Assembly (NCBI RefSeq): GCF_003991135.1
Contig: NZ_CP016379.1
Location: 2,914,001 to 2,978,000 of the forward strand
Length of the DNA stretch: 64,000 nucleotides
Origin: Anoxybacter fermentans
Lineage (GTDB): Bacteria > Bacillota > Halanaerobiia > DY22613
Reading direction: 5' to 3'
Shown here: piece by piece, positions 10,452-19,181 of the stretch
Position numbering within the stretch: the first letter of the stretch is position 1
Layout of the letters: each line of letters begins with the position of its first letter
Translations under genes and position numbers: made by a program
The notes under the pieces: model-generated
What the model saw: the letters and a program-made list of their open reading frames with translations, nothing else
The model's database searches: none
What the model was told of the DNA's origin: nothing

Positions 10452-10585
10452 GATTAAACTGCAAAAAACTAATTTTAAGCAACATAGAAATTTTTCGATA
10501 AACCATCTTAACGAGATTTCTGTTGAACTTTAGATAATTCGAAAAATTTCTTTTGAAGCAAAAATTAGTTTTTTGCAATTTAATC
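10452..10585. repeat. PIR-4, short form
   Basis: A 134-bp copy with both termini and outer arms (GATTAAACTGCAAAAAAC to TTTTGCAATTTAATC), but lacking the two-hairpin cap and the inner AAATAAGG stem. Confidence 0.85.
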
Positions 10586-10611
10586 ATGAGCTTGTTGACA
10601 AACCTTTCTTT

Positions 10612-10772
10612 TTTAGAGACTTGCCCGTGTACTGCCAGAAAAACTAAATATAATTTCTGAAGCATATAAGTCAAGGCTTAAAGTCAGGAGGGCAGAGCGT
10701 CCGGTAGCGGAAGAACTTATATTTAGTTTTTCTATTCCTCTGTGGGAGCAAGTTATGTGCACCTCCCTTTTT
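10612..10772 (+). ncRNA. Structured RNA, possibly 6S-like
   Basis: A non-coding stretch with strong secondary structure. ACTTGC near 10619 pairs with GCAAGT near 10751. Inside is a perfect 17-bp stem, AGAAAAACTAAATATAA with TTATATTTAGTTTTTCT. The two stems are separated by opposed unpaired strands of about 12-14 nt, and the apex carries smaller hairpins such as TCCGGTAGCGGA. GGGAG...CTCCC followed by TTTTTT at the right end looks like a plus-strand terminator. The closing stem, central bubble and long apical arm resemble 6S RNA, which in some bacteria sits beside purine genes. Strand and identity are inferred. TTGACA at 10595-10600 has no well-placed -10. Confidence 0.4.
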
Positions 10773-11855
10773 TCAACAGCCTGATTTATTCTTTTTTATT
10801 AATCCCAATCCCTCCATAAGGGATGCAAACTCCTCCAAATTCAATTGCTGATGTGCATCTGAACGGGCAATGGCCGGATTGTTATGTACCTCTACCATAA
10901 GACCATCTGCACCTGCTGCTAACGCTGCTTTAGAAATAGGCAGAATTATATCTTTTCGTCCAGTAGAGTGACTCACATCCACAATCACCGGCAAATGGGT
11001 CTTTAACTTTAAAATAGGGACTGCCGATAAATCAAGGGTATTACGGGTCCAATGTTCAAAGGTTCTAATCCCCCGTTCACAGAGGATAATTTGAGTATTT
11101 CCCCTGGCATAAATGTATTCAGCAGCCAGCATCAGCTCTTCTAAAGTGGCCATAAAACCCCGTTTTAAAAGAACCGGTTTTTTTGCATTTCCCACTTCTT
11201 TTAATAACTCAAAATTTTGCATATTCCGCGCACCGATCTGGAATATATCTACATATTCTTCTGCTAACTCCAACTGTTCAGCACTCATCACCTCAGAAAC
11301 TACTTTCATTCCATATTCATCTGCCACTTCCCGCATAAGTCGCAAACCTTCCCGGCCCAGGCCCTGGAAACTGTAGGGTGATGTCCGGGGTTTAAAGGCA
11401 CCGCCGCGTAAAAAAGAAACTCCCAAACGATTCAATTCTGAAGCCACTGCTTTCATTTGTTCCCTGCTTTCTACAGCACACGGGCCAGCAATCATGACAG
11501 GTATTTTTCCACCGATTACTAAATCCCCAACTACAATTTTTGTATCCTCTTTTTTCATCTCTCTACTTACTAAAAGCTGCTCTTCTGTCTCTTTTTCCTG
11601 GAGTTTTAGAGATGCTTTGGCAATCTCTTTAAATAGGTGCACAATAGTCTCATCGGAAAATGGCCCGGAATTTTTTTCTGTCAATTTTTCAAACATCTCC
11701 TGCTCCCGTTCTGGATCATAAAAAGGCAAATTATTCTCTTTTTTAATCCGTCCAATTTGCTGTACGATCTCTGCCCTTCGATTCAATAACTCTAATAATT
11801 GATCATTAATTAAATCCAACTCTTTTCGTAATTTTTCAATTTGTTGAAGTGTCAT
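10773..11855 (-). CDS. aroF: Bifunctional chorismate mutase / DAHP synthase
   Basis: A 360-residue fusion at the entry of aromatic amino acid synthesis. Residues 1-85 are an AroQ-type chorismate mutase helix bundle (LRKELDLINDQLLELLNRRAEIVQQIGRIK split over about 30 residues). Residues 105-350 are a class I-beta (KDO8P-synthase-like) DAHP synthase with GPCAVESREQ, LRGGAFKPRTSPYSFQG, EVMSAEQ and IVDVSHSTG. In Bacillus-type enzymes the mutase domain mediates feedback by chorismate or prephenate; that is family knowledge. It stands alone. GGAGGTGAAACTCC before the ATG is a ribosome site inside a small inverted repeat. Confidence 0.95.
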   Translation of the reverse strand: MTLQQIEKLRKELDLINDQLLELLNRRAEIVQQIGRIKKENNLPFYDPEREQEMFEKLTEKNSGPFSDETIVHLFKEIAKASLKLQEKETEEQLLVSREMKKEDTKIVVGDLVIGGKIPVMIAGPCAVESREQMKAVASELNRLGVSFLRGGAFKPRTSPYSFQGLGREGLRLMREVADEYGMKVVSEVMSAEQLELAEEYVDIFQIGARNMQNFELLKEVGNAKKPVLLKRGFMATLEELMLAAEYIYARGNTQIILCERGIRTFEHWTRNTLDLSAVPILKLKTHLPVIVDVSHSTGRKDIILPISKAALAAGADGLMVEVHNNPAIARSDAHQQLNLEEFASLMEGLGLIKKNKSGC

Positions 11856-11904
11856 AAAGGAGTTTCACCTCCAATTATATTTTATAATTCTACTACTACA
11901 TAAG

Positions 11905-12376
11905 CGAATTTCATAAAAATAAAGCTTGATATATCAACGTTTTTCAGAAATAAAAGAAAGACTTCACCCCTATTATGTCGAATATATTGGTAACCAAACC
12001 CAAAAAACAACAAGGGGTGAAGTCACTATTGAAATATATTCGACAAGAACTTTTATTATCCTTTGAAGATTTAATGGAATTACAGCCAGAAACAAAGCTT
12101 GAGTTGATCTTTAAAAATATCAATTTTTCTGAACTAGCAAAAAATATAGCACCAAAATCTAATAGAGATCCAAATGGCTATAATCCTATTCCAATCATTA
12201 GAGTTTTACTGGCTCAACAAATCAAAAAGATTCCTACAAAAGTTAATCTTGTAAGAAACTGAAGAAAGATCTAGTTTTTTTGATACATTTACAGCTTTAA
12301 TGTTTTTGGCAATAACTAGTAAAGCTACATTTAGTAGGTATTATAAGAAACTTAATAAAAATAAGACTCTTTCATA
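11905..12376 (+). pseudogene. 5' remnant of a DDE transposase (plus-strand copy)
   Basis: The frame opening at ATG 11975 gives an intact N-terminal 95 residues (LSFEDLMELQPETKLELIF ... GYNPIPIIRVLLAQQ). After a frameshift it continues to about 12376 as TSKATFSRYYKKLNKNK, then is lost. The 70 bases upstream match, in inverted orientation, the bases upstream of the minus-strand copy near 14045-14125, so both belong to the same insertion-sequence type. An IS4/IS5/IS1182-like DDE family is likely; the exact family was not identified. Confidence 0.7.
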
Positions 12377-12539
12377 ATTCACTTTTTATCAAAAAAAGCG
12401 AAAAGCACTATAGTAAAAATATAGAGATATCTTATCTATAATCAAGCACAACCAACCAATTACCAATAATTATTATCTGGTTTTAGATAAACTACCCCTT
12501 TGGTCTTATAGTTATATTTTTAAATGGATTTATTCATCT

Positions 12540-14125
12540 TTAAACTGATTTATCTAATACCAAATCACTTTTACAAGTGATAAGAATTAGCCATTATTAA
12601 AGCTATGCAACTTAACAGTATATGGACTCTAACTTTTTTTAAACTCATTACCATTATATTTTCTAGGTTAAGATGTTTCTTTAATCTTAAAAAACACCGT
12701 TCTACACTGGTCCGCTTGTTGTAAATCTCTTTTCACTTTTTTGACCAGCGGTATGGAGTGGGAACATACCTGGGATCATCTTTAACTTTTAGCTTTACTA
12801 AAACTCCATAGTTTAATTTTGAACACCAAGTAGTTCCATGTATGCAATCAACTTTACCCAAAACATACGGACATCCGAACCTATTACAACTTTTTTCATG
12901 ACCCTAGTAAACCATTTTATAACCACCACTTCATACAGGAATTCTGTCAAAATCATAGTATCCTTCCGGTAGTTGACTGGCATTTCTTTTATTAATGAGA
13001 ATGAAAACCTGGCCTTTATAAATCTGGTAAATTTCTTGATAAATGTTTAGCCAATCGTATCCGGAGTCCACTACCCAATTCTTAGGGACTTTGTAACCCT
13101 TTTCTTTACACCTTCGATAAATTTCGTATACTAAAGGTATTGTAAATTCACCATCTACTTTACTCGCCTGTGAAAGAATTAAAACAATTGGAAACTCACT
13201 TACGTAATCTACAGCTACATACAATTTCCAACCAAGCTTTTTTGATTGCCATGTGAGTCATTTTTTGAATTCCAATTAGGGGTATTCTGATTACTTTCAT
13301 CGATCTACTGTATCTGGCAAAGTAAAAATGGAGCATTTGGTCAAGTAGTTATACAAAAAATATTCAAATTACAGCTTTACATGGAGAAAAGGGTATGATA
13401 AGCTAATAGCCTGGCAAATTAACTTCTGCCCGCATTTGTCTTAAATCATAACCTTAGAGGCTCTATGTCAAGCTGTAATTTGAATTACATTTGATGAATA
13501 AAAATACGGCCAAATGCGGGATTTTTATATAGCCAAAAACATCTCCTTTTTTGGTTTTGCTTTCTCATAAGAGGTTAAGTCTATTACATTTATAGCGATT
13601 GTTTCTGTATTCATTATGCCTAGTTGAATGGCGTTATTAACTAAATTTAAGTAAAGCTCTTCTAAACATTTATTTTGCTAATTTTACTGTAAATATTTAC
13701 TAAAAGACGCTTCACTCGGTACTCTTCCAATAACACTGAATCTATAAACATATCGAAAAACAGGGTTAGTTCTCAAACGTCTTACTAACGCTGATCGTGT
13801 CAGAATATTTTCAATCTATTGAGCAAATAGTACACGAACAATTGGTGCCAGATCATAACCAGTCAGGCCTCTTGTTATATTTGATTCAATAGTTTTTTCT
13901 ACCAATGAAAGAGCACCATTTCAAAAAATTAGTTCTAACTTTGTTTCAGATTGTAACTTCATTAAGTCATCAAATGAATATTAAAGATTGTTTTCATGTA
14001 ACTTAGCCCCCTTATTGAAATTGATTTGGGTTACCAAATATATTCGACAAAATAAGGATGAGGTCTTTTTTCCTAAAAAACCTTGATATTTCAAGTTTCA
14101 TTTTTATGATATTTACTTAATCATT
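12540..14125 (-). pseudogene. Degenerate DDE transposase, nearly full length
   Basis: A decayed second copy of the same transposase, running leftward from about 14045. In order it shows GYDLAPIVRVLFAQ, VFRYVYRFSVIGRVPSEASF, an intact 97-residue block at 12931-13224 (KLYVAVDYVSEFPIVLIL with SGYDWLNIYQEIY), and a C-terminal TSVERCFLRLKKHLNLENI near 12690. Many stops and frameshifts separate the blocks, so it is inactive. No other gene is visible here. Confidence 0.7.
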
Positions 14126-14385
14126 AATTACAATATCAAAAAAGAAATTTGTATTCAAGTTTTAGCCTGTTAGCAGTACTCAATATTATGTGTAAATAAA
14201 AATACAATTAACAGCTCGAGAATTAAAACAATAGCTGAGAAAATTATTTACTTGAAAGTTACTGATTATAACGCCAAAATAGAGTAACAGAATAATGATT
14301 GGATTTTTAAATGTTAATGAACAATTAAAAGCGTTATTTATCTTGAGAATTTATTTTCACAAAATTCTTATCATCATCAAATATC

Positions 14386-15453
14386 TTATCCATGATTGCC
14401 CTTTAAGATTTCACGAATAATGAGACGGGTAAAATTTAAACTATAAATTATAAAAAACCCTTTAATCAGAAAATTTTGATAACCTTTCACATGGAAACTG
14501 AAAATCTTTATGTAAAATTTACCGAAAACTAATATTCCATATATTATAAAAAATTTATGTAATATAAATGTTAAAAATTTATAAATAGTAATCCATTTAG
14601 GCTTTTTAAATTCTGTTTTTTCTCTTAAAAATCTATATCCATCACCTCTAGCAGCAGGAATTAACATAATTGAAATTACATAAAAAGAATAGTATATATT
14701 TAAAAGTATTACATCAGTATTTAACAGAAAATTAATCCATATTAATATCGATAAATAAATTGATTGAAAATAAAGACCTCCAATTATAATTCGAGATCGT
14801 ATATGATTAGTGTAATTTTCAGTTTTCGGAATTTCAGTAAAAATAAATGGCATATTTTTTTTTATACCCAACTTAATACCATTAGGTTTAATTCCATAAT
14901 ATATAGCTATGGTTACATGTCCTAACTCATGAAATATTATACCTAATAAATATAATATAAGGAAATATCCAAACTGAGTTAAGCTTATATTAAAAATATC
15001 AAGAAATTTAAATTCAAAAAAAGCAAAATATAAAAATGAATTTATTACAATCAATAACATGTAAGTTTGCACCTTAGGATTACCTAACCAAATTAATTTT
15101 TGACATATAAATATAGTAAGTTGTTTTGATAAAATGTTTTTTGTTTTTGTATAATTTTTCTTTCCTACTGTCAAAAGACCATTTTTATAAAACATTTGAA
15201 ATATATAATTACCTACTTCCTCTACTGATAAGTCATAATTAATAATATTATTAAATTTTTGAGTAATCTCTTCAATTGTACTATTCCCATCAATTAAATT
15301 TAATAAAATCATTCCTTCTTCTGATAAACGAAATATAAATTTTTTATTATCTATTATAACTTTAATCGTATATGGTAATTTGTTTTTTTTGGTATTTTTA
15401 TAAATCTCAATATTTTTAACTAATTTAGGAACAAAATCCTTTGTTATCTTCAT
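14386..15453 (-). CDS. M50-family membrane metalloprotease with RRE-like N-terminus
   Basis: A 355-residue membrane protein. Residues 1-95 look like a PqqD-type RiPP recognition element (FIFRLSEEGMILLNLIDG, SVEEVGNYIF). About six membrane segments follow, and the zinc motif FHELGHVTIAIYYG (HExxH) sits near residue 180 in a hydrophobic helix, as in site-2 proteases. It is the last gene of the RiPP operon, 5 bases after the B12 radical SAM gene. It probably processes or helps export the matured peptide, but it lacks the peptidase-ABC architecture usual for leader removal. It may instead act in immunity or on another substrate. Confidence 0.75.
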   Translation of the reverse strand: MKITKDFVPKLVKNIEIYKNTKKNKLPYTIKVIIDNKKFIFRLSEEGMILLNLIDGNSTIEEITQKFNNIINYDLSVEEVGNYIFQMFYKNGLLTVGKKNYTKTKNILSKQLTIFICQKLIWLGNPKVQTYMLLIVINSFLYFAFFEFKFLDIFNISLTQFGYFLILYLLGIIFHELGHVTIAIYYGIKPNGIKLGIKKNMPFIFTEIPKTENYTNHIRSRIIIGGLYFQSIYLSILIWINFLLNTDVILLNIYYSFYVISIMLIPAARGDGYRFLREKTEFKKPKWITIYKFLTFILHKFFIIYGILVFGKFYIKIFSFHVKGYQNFLIKGFFIIYSLNFTRLIIREILKGNHG

Positions 15454-15458
15454 TTATA

Positions 15459-17786
15459 TCACTCCAACACTTTTTCATATTGCTCTATAATATATTTAAT
15501 CACTTTTGAATCATCAATATGAAATTCCTTCTTAATATTTTCTTTTAAAGACATATCATTTTTTTGATCCAAAAGAAAAATTTTAAATAAATCTTTACCG
15601 ATTTTTTTTAATTTTCTATTGTTATATATATAGTAATTATATTCTTTGTTTTTTACTATAAAAGGAAAATAACTATTTTGTAAATTAAATTTTAAGGGAA
15701 AATATACTTGATTATTGGGTTCCTTTTTAATAAATTCAGTAAATATAGGTTTACAGACTTCATAAAAAGTAACTATATTGATATAATCACGTTTATTTTT
15801 TTGCCATTCACAATAACGCTTAAGATCACTAATGTTAAGACATTTTGGGCATTTATTACTTACATAACAATTTTTACAATCTCTATCTAGATACACCTTT
15901 TTTTTAACTTCCTCAATTTCTCGCAGAAGAATTTGTCTATTCCAACCACTCAATACAGGTCCTGAACAATCACAAAAATGTAATTCACCCGATGAATCAA
16001 TCCCAAAAGAATTTAAAGTACTGGCAACACAGTTCCTCTTTATCCACTTACATATATCTGTTACAACCAAATTTTTTTCAAATAACTCTCTATTTATACT
16101 TACAAAAAATTGATTTTCTATTTCAATAATCCTCACATAAGAACAAAAATCTTCAAAAGATATTGCCTCCACATTATTCATTGTTTTTAAGCTTTTGATA
16201 GCATAAATTTCTGGAAACTTTTTAATAACACTTACAACCAAATCTTTAAGAGAAAGAGGCAAATTTAATTTTTTAAATGCAATAATGAAATTTTTTCCGG
16301 GAAAAATCGAACTAAGTTTTTTCTTTAAATAAAGATTTTCCCAATTATCATCGAGCCACACTACAACTATTTTCTCAGTCAGATTTCGCTGTAAAAAATC
16401 CACATTACTAATTAATAATTCACTTTCAGAATTAAAATATACAGACTTTTCCTTAACACCTTCAAATCTGTAACCTAAATGGTTAGCTTTTCGTTTTTTT
16501 CCATGATGATTGTAAAAATCATTAAACGTATTTAGCTCTAATTTTAAATTATAGTTATTTGGATTTATAAACCAAGGTGCTCCAGGTTCTAAATGAATGG
16601 GCATAATATTGCAATGTACATTTTTAGAAGTAATCCTTTTCATCCATTCTATTTTTTCAATATATTTTTCCCATATCATGTCTTCATCACAGGGAAGCAT
16701 CGCAAAATATACATTCACATTAATCCCTAAACGTGTACAAGTCAAAATTTTCTTTTCTAACTCTTCTAAATCATAATTTTGTTCTGTATATTTTTTTCTA
16801 AGTTGGTCTGAATAACATCCAGGAGAAAAAATGATTTCAGATTTTTTTAAATCAAATGTTTGAGAAAAATGAGTTAAAAATTGATTAGAAGGTAAATCAT
16901 AACATTCAAAAGAAAACCCAATATTTAAATTATTCTCTCTGATTAATTTAAAGAGATTTAAATACCACTCATCTGTTAACTCCGGAGGATCAAAACAAAC
17001 ATAGAAACATTGAATATTATATTTTAAAACATTCTTAATAATAGTTAAAACTTGCTCTGGACTACGAAAAACAGGCTTCTTTCGACCAAAAGATTTAATT
17101 TGATTTTCTTTCGAACCAGCACAATAACTACAACTTAAAGAACATCCTCGCCCTATTGGCAAGAAAAATCTTGGCTCACCTTCCTGATTAGCATAAATAT
17201 AACCCTGATAGCTACTATCATTTTCATATAATGACAAATCCCAATCTTCTAATGCATCAAGAAATTCAGAAGAAGCAATAAAAGTTATCATATTTGTTCT
17301 AATCTTTTCCTGATCTCTCCAGACTAAATTAGGAACTGATGATAAATTACCTTTTTTTTGATTTAAGATAGATATTAAACGCGTTAAAGGTTCCTCTCCA
17401 TCACCTCTAATAATAAAATCAACTTCAGGAAATTGGGTAAGAATCTCCTCAGCAAACCAACTGGCAGTATAACCTCCTAGCACAATAACAGGAGGATCGG
17501 GCAATTTTTTTAATGCTTTACAAACCTGCAAAACACTATAAGACTGAAAATGCCAATGAAGATTTAAACCAACTAAATCAAATTTCTTCTCTAGAATAAA
17601 ATCTTCAACTTTTTTGTATTTTCCTCTTGATAAAAGATCACCTAAATGGCATATTTGCAAATAAACTCCTGTATGCTTCTTTACATAGTTTCCTAAACCA
17701 ATCAAACCTAATGGCGCAGCGTAAATAAAAGAATCTTTTTTATTAAGAGTTTGCGGTACATGCATAAGTAATACATTTTTAATCAT
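15459..17786 (-). CDS. B12-binding radical SAM enzyme with C-terminal Cys cluster
   Basis: A 775-residue protein. The N-terminal third looks like a cobalamin-binding Rossmann domain (FDLVGLNLHWHF, VIVLGGYTASW, VDFIIRGDGEEPLTRLI). The radical SAM cluster motif GCSLSCSYCAG (CX3CX2C) is near residue 215. The C-terminal region adds a SPASM-like cysteine set (FCDCSG, CKNCYVSNKCPKCL) around 610-660 and ends with a PqqD-like stretch (SLKENIKKEFHIDDSKVI). Such enzymes often methylate or crosslink unreactive carbons of peptides; the reaction here is inferred only. It follows the U32 gene by 15 bases. Base composition is very AT-rich. Confidence 0.8.
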   Translation of the reverse strand: MIKNVLLMHVPQTLNKKDSFIYAAPLGLIGLGNYVKKHTGVYLQICHLGDLLSRGKYKKVEDFILEKKFDLVGLNLHWHFQSYSVLQVCKALKKLPDPPVIVLGGYTASWFAEEILTQFPEVDFIIRGDGEEPLTRLISILNQKKGNLSSVPNLVWRDQEKIRTNMITFIASSEFLDALEDWDLSLYENDSSYQGYIYANQEGEPRFFLPIGRGCSLSCSYCAGSKENQIKSFGRKKPVFRSPEQVLTIIKNVLKYNIQCFYVCFDPPELTDEWYLNLFKLIRENNLNIGFSFECYDLPSNQFLTHFSQTFDLKKSEIIFSPGCYSDQLRKKYTEQNYDLEELEKKILTCTRLGINVNVYFAMLPCDEDMIWEKYIEKIEWMKRITSKNVHCNIMPIHLEPGAPWFINPNNYNLKLELNTFNDFYNHHGKKRKANHLGYRFEGVKEKSVYFNSESELLISNVDFLQRNLTEKIVVVWLDDNWENLYLKKKLSSIFPGKNFIIAFKKLNLPLSLKDLVVSVIKKFPEIYAIKSLKTMNNVEAISFEDFCSYVRIIEIENQFFVSINRELFEKNLVVTDICKWIKRNCVASTLNSFGIDSSGELHFCDCSGPVLSGWNRQILLREIEEVKKKVYLDRDCKNCYVSNKCPKCLNISDLKRYCEWQKNKRDYINIVTFYEVCKPIFTEFIKKEPNNQVYFPLKFNLQNSYFPFIVKNKEYNYYIYNNRKLKKIGKDLFKIFLLDQKNDMSLKENIKKEFHIDDSKVIKYIIEQYEKVLE

Positions 17787-17801
17787 AAAAAAACCTCACT
17801 T

Positions 17802-18809
17802 TTATAAATGTTCTAATGAATACTGATCAGGATAATAACATAAAAATTTTTGATCACAGATTTCTGCACTTGATTCACCAAAAAACTCTTCTATACAAGC
17901 ATCTCTATATTCATCAAAATCATTAATTTGTTCTGCCATTTGGATTGCTTTTCTAATAATTTGTACCCATTTAATACGATCCTCTAAAAACGCTGTTCTA
18001 CCCACCAATTTTAAGTATTTTACTGAAATATATTTTAATAATTTTATAGAACACAAACCACATTTTGTAATTTTAACATTATTATATTTGATAATAGCAT
18101 CAGCATTATACTTAATAACACCTTCAATTTTTGTTTTTTCAAATAAATAAGGATCTACTTTATTAACATTTTTCTTTAACTTAAATATGCAAGTACGGCA
18201 GAGTGGTGAATAACATACATGATGAATTGAATAACAATACCCCCCATTAAAAAAACAACCTTCATTTAATAAAAATGCTTCATACTCCAAATTTTTATTT
18301 GCAAGTATAATTTGATTCATCTCTTTAATTAACACATGCCGAGGAAAGACTATTCTTTCAACATTTAAATCTTTGTAAAAATGAGTTGCAGCAATACTTG
18401 TACAATTTGCTTCTCCACTTAAAACTATTTTTATTGGATATTTTTTTTCATTTATAGCTAATAAAAGAGGTAAATTTGATACAATTACACCATCGACAGA
18501 TAAATCAACTAATTTTTCTATTAAATTTAAAATATAAGTAACCTGAGATTGAGTATAACTATTCTCATTAAAGGTAACTAAAATTTTTTTTCCAAAATAG
18601 TGCGATCTTTTTACTGCTTCTGCCAATTCTTCTATCGATGCAAAATTTGCCCAAGGGTACATACTACGACAATTAAGTGGAATTTCGAAACCATATTTTT
18701 CTTTCCAATCTATTGGTACAACACCACAGTAAAATTCATTTGCCCCAGCTCGAACTAAAGCTTCTACATCTTCTGCTGAATTTAATGGAGTCTGTATATA
18801 CATAGGCAA
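17802..18809 (-). CDS. U32-family protein in RiPP cluster
   Basis: A 335-residue protein of the peptidase U32 superfamily. The N-terminus VEALVRAGANEFYCGVVPI and VDGVIVSNLPLLL fit the TIM barrel that opens U32 proteins. A cysteine-rich stretch (NEGCFFNGGYCYS, CYSPLCRTC) at about 190-218 and KCGLC near 255 fit the iron-sulfur cysteines of UbiU/TrhP/RlhA-type members. Known U32 proteins act in hydroxylation of RNA or quinones; a peptide substrate would be new as far as I know. The gene lies between an IS110 relic and the B12 radical SAM gene. Confidence 0.7.
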   Translation of the reverse strand: MPMYIQTPLNSAEDVEALVRAGANEFYCGVVPIDWKEKYGFEIPLNCRSMYPWANFASIEELAEAVKRSHYFGKKILVTFNENSYTQSQVTYILNLIEKLVDLSVDGVIVSNLPLLLAINEKKYPIKIVLSGEANCTSIAATHFYKDLNVERIVFPRHVLIKEMNQIILANKNLEYEAFLLNEGCFFNGGYCYSIHHVCYSPLCRTCIFKLKKNVNKVDPYLFEKTKIEGVIKYNADAIIKYNNVKITKCGLCSIKLLKYISVKYLKLVGRTAFLEDRIKWVQIIRKAIQMAEQINDFDEYRDACIEEFFGESSAEICDQKFLCYYPDQYSLEHL

Positions 18810-18829
18810 CTTTCTCCTCCTTCTTTAAA

Positions 18830-19060
18830 ATAATATCAAAAATTACTTTTTCTTCAAAAATTTATTTCGATGGATTGTGTAATATTTATTGTTTTATTTT
18901 AGATTTCCATCTGAGTACTATCAATACTCAAATCCTTATCATACTCAATTCCATGATAATCCTAGACTCTTATAACATATTTTTTCCTTGAAATATCAAT
19001 TCCAACTACTAAAGTTGTTTTTTTACTTACATAATTTTTCTTTTTTTATATAATTTACTT
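18830..19060 (-). pseudogene. IS110-type transposase N-terminal relic
   Basis: The minus-strand translation near 18990-19050 reads LVVGIDISRKKYVIRV, then a stop, then DYHGIEYDKDLSIDSTQ. This is the RuvC-like N-terminus typical of IS110 transposases (VGIDISK...). The rest is missing. It occupies the 372-base gap between the two U32-like genes; nothing else is seen in the gap. Confidence 0.65.
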
Positions 19061-19181
19061 TGAAGTATCTTCTTAGTTTTTAATTTAGAGGTCAATGCTT
19101 CGCCAATACCCTGTATTATATACCTAAGGAAACTTTTTTATGTCTATTTCAATTATTTTTTATTACAGAAATGTTCTTTCT

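Noticed and set aside
10444-10674. 76-residue minus-strand ORF
   Set aside because: It lies across PIR-4 and the structured RNA; no ribosome site and a repeat-derived composition.
14126-14385. Gene in the gap between transposase relic and M50 protease
   Set aside because: No open frame or recognisable sequence; AT-rich filler.
16290-16308. TTTTTCCGGGAAAA as a third Noc site
   Set aside because: Three mismatches to the consensus and located inside the B12 radical SAM gene; chance in AT-rich sequence is likely.
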